From: an uncultured Candidatus Melainabacteria bacterium | Lineage (GTDB): Bacteria; Cyanobacteriota; Vampirovibrionia; Gastranaerophilales; Gastranaerophilaceae | Assembly: GCA_937891325.1 (NCBI GenBank) | Contig: CALAFU010000028.1 | Location: 1 to 5,627, forward strand | DNA length: 5,627 nucleotides | Reading direction: 5' to 3' | Shown here: positions 5,537 to 5,627 of the stretch, one piece after another | Layout: each line of letters begins with the position of its first letter | Position numbering within the stretch: the first letter of the stretch is position 1 | The notes under the pieces: model-generated | The model's input: only the letters and a program-made list of their open reading frames with translations | What the model was told of the DNA's origin: nothing | The model's database searches: none | Translations under genes and position numbers: made by a program

Positions 5537-5554
5537 TTAATTCTCGAGAATTAA
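5537..5554. promoter_or_regulatory. 18-bp perfect palindrome, possible operator
   Basis: TTAATTCTCGAGAATTAA is a perfect palindrome with no loop, centred on CTCGAG. Its centre is about 77 bp upstream of the predicted HU start point. The length and the GC-containing centre make it a good candidate for a dimeric regulator site. I do not recognise the motif. It could serve HU or a gene beyond the right edge. Confidence 0.5.
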
Positions 5555-5565
5555 GTTATTATTGC

Positions 5566-5581
5566 GTTTTACCTGTTTTAC
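5566..5581. repeat. Direct repeat GTTTTAC, two copies at 9-bp spacing
   Basis: GTTTTAC occurs at 5566-5572 and 5575-5581, a perfect 7-bp direct repeat. It lies 11 bp from the 18-bp palindrome in the region upstream of HU. The rest of the last 46 bases shows no gene start or clear promoter that I can support. Confidence 0.3.
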
Positions 5582-5627
5582 ATTCTTAATATTTCTATAC
5601 AAAAAGTAAAAAATTGTCTTTTGGGGT

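Noticed and set aside
5124..5540. 138-codon plus-strand reading frame antisense to HU
   Set aside because: It runs through the HU gene, its terminator and its promoter, has no recognisable domain, and HU is a certain gene.
5537..5554. Palindrome as a rho-independent terminator
   Set aside because: It has no loop, is mostly A/T, and lacks a run of T on the plus side; on the minus side it is followed by A's.

Overview
This AT-rich window holds seven genes: five complete and leftward, one complete and rightward, and one leftward gene cut by the left edge. The best guess for the organism is a gut-type member of the Melainabacteria/Gastranaerophilales (non-photosynthetic relatives of Cyanobacteria). 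The guess rests on a pilin whose N-terminus (AFTLAEILIV...ATIP) has the form common in that group, a cyanobacterium-like HU, and low GC. It is an inference, and other AT-rich gut bacteria are not excluded. TGA acts as a stop (it ends the fixC-like gene), so the genetic code looks standard.

Layout from left to right. Positions 1-166 (minus) carry the N-terminal part of a FixX-type ferredoxin. Its start overlaps the stop of a FixC-like FAD oxidoreductase (163-1458, minus) as ATGA. A 79-bp divergent promoter region (1459-1537) separates fixC from a CgeB-like glycosyltransferase (1538-2497, plus). The glycosyltransferase meets a type IV pilin-like gene tail to tail with a 14-bp overlap. The pilin gene (2484-3116, minus) is the second gene of a two-gene unit headed by a polytopic membrane protein of the lysylphosphatidylglycerol synthase/flippase-like family (3109-4131, minus), which it overlaps by 8 bp. 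Next come gatD (4172-4909, minus), a 252-bp gap (4910-5161) with a GC-rich terminator and an unusual pair of facing TAAG arrays, and an HU gene (5162-5440, minus). The last 187 bp hold the HU promoter and several dyad or repeat elements.

The genes do not form one pathway. FixC and FixX should work together in electron transfer from electron-transfer flavoprotein. GatD, the flippase-like protein, the glycosyltransferase and the pilin all concern the cell envelope or surface.

The most interesting signals are not protein families. First, the first genes of the transcription units (fixC, the glycosyltransferase, the flippase, gatD) have a -10-like box only 5-6 nt before the chosen ATG and no Shine-Dalgarno, which predicts leaderless mRNAs; HU has a normal leader and Shine-Dalgarno. 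Second, two facing arrays of TAAG units at 7-8 nt spacing lie between the HU terminator and gatD. Third, an 18-bp perfect palindrome and a separate dyad over the -35 box lie upstream of HU. I see no clearly new multi-gene system, CRISPR array, mobile element or RNA gene.
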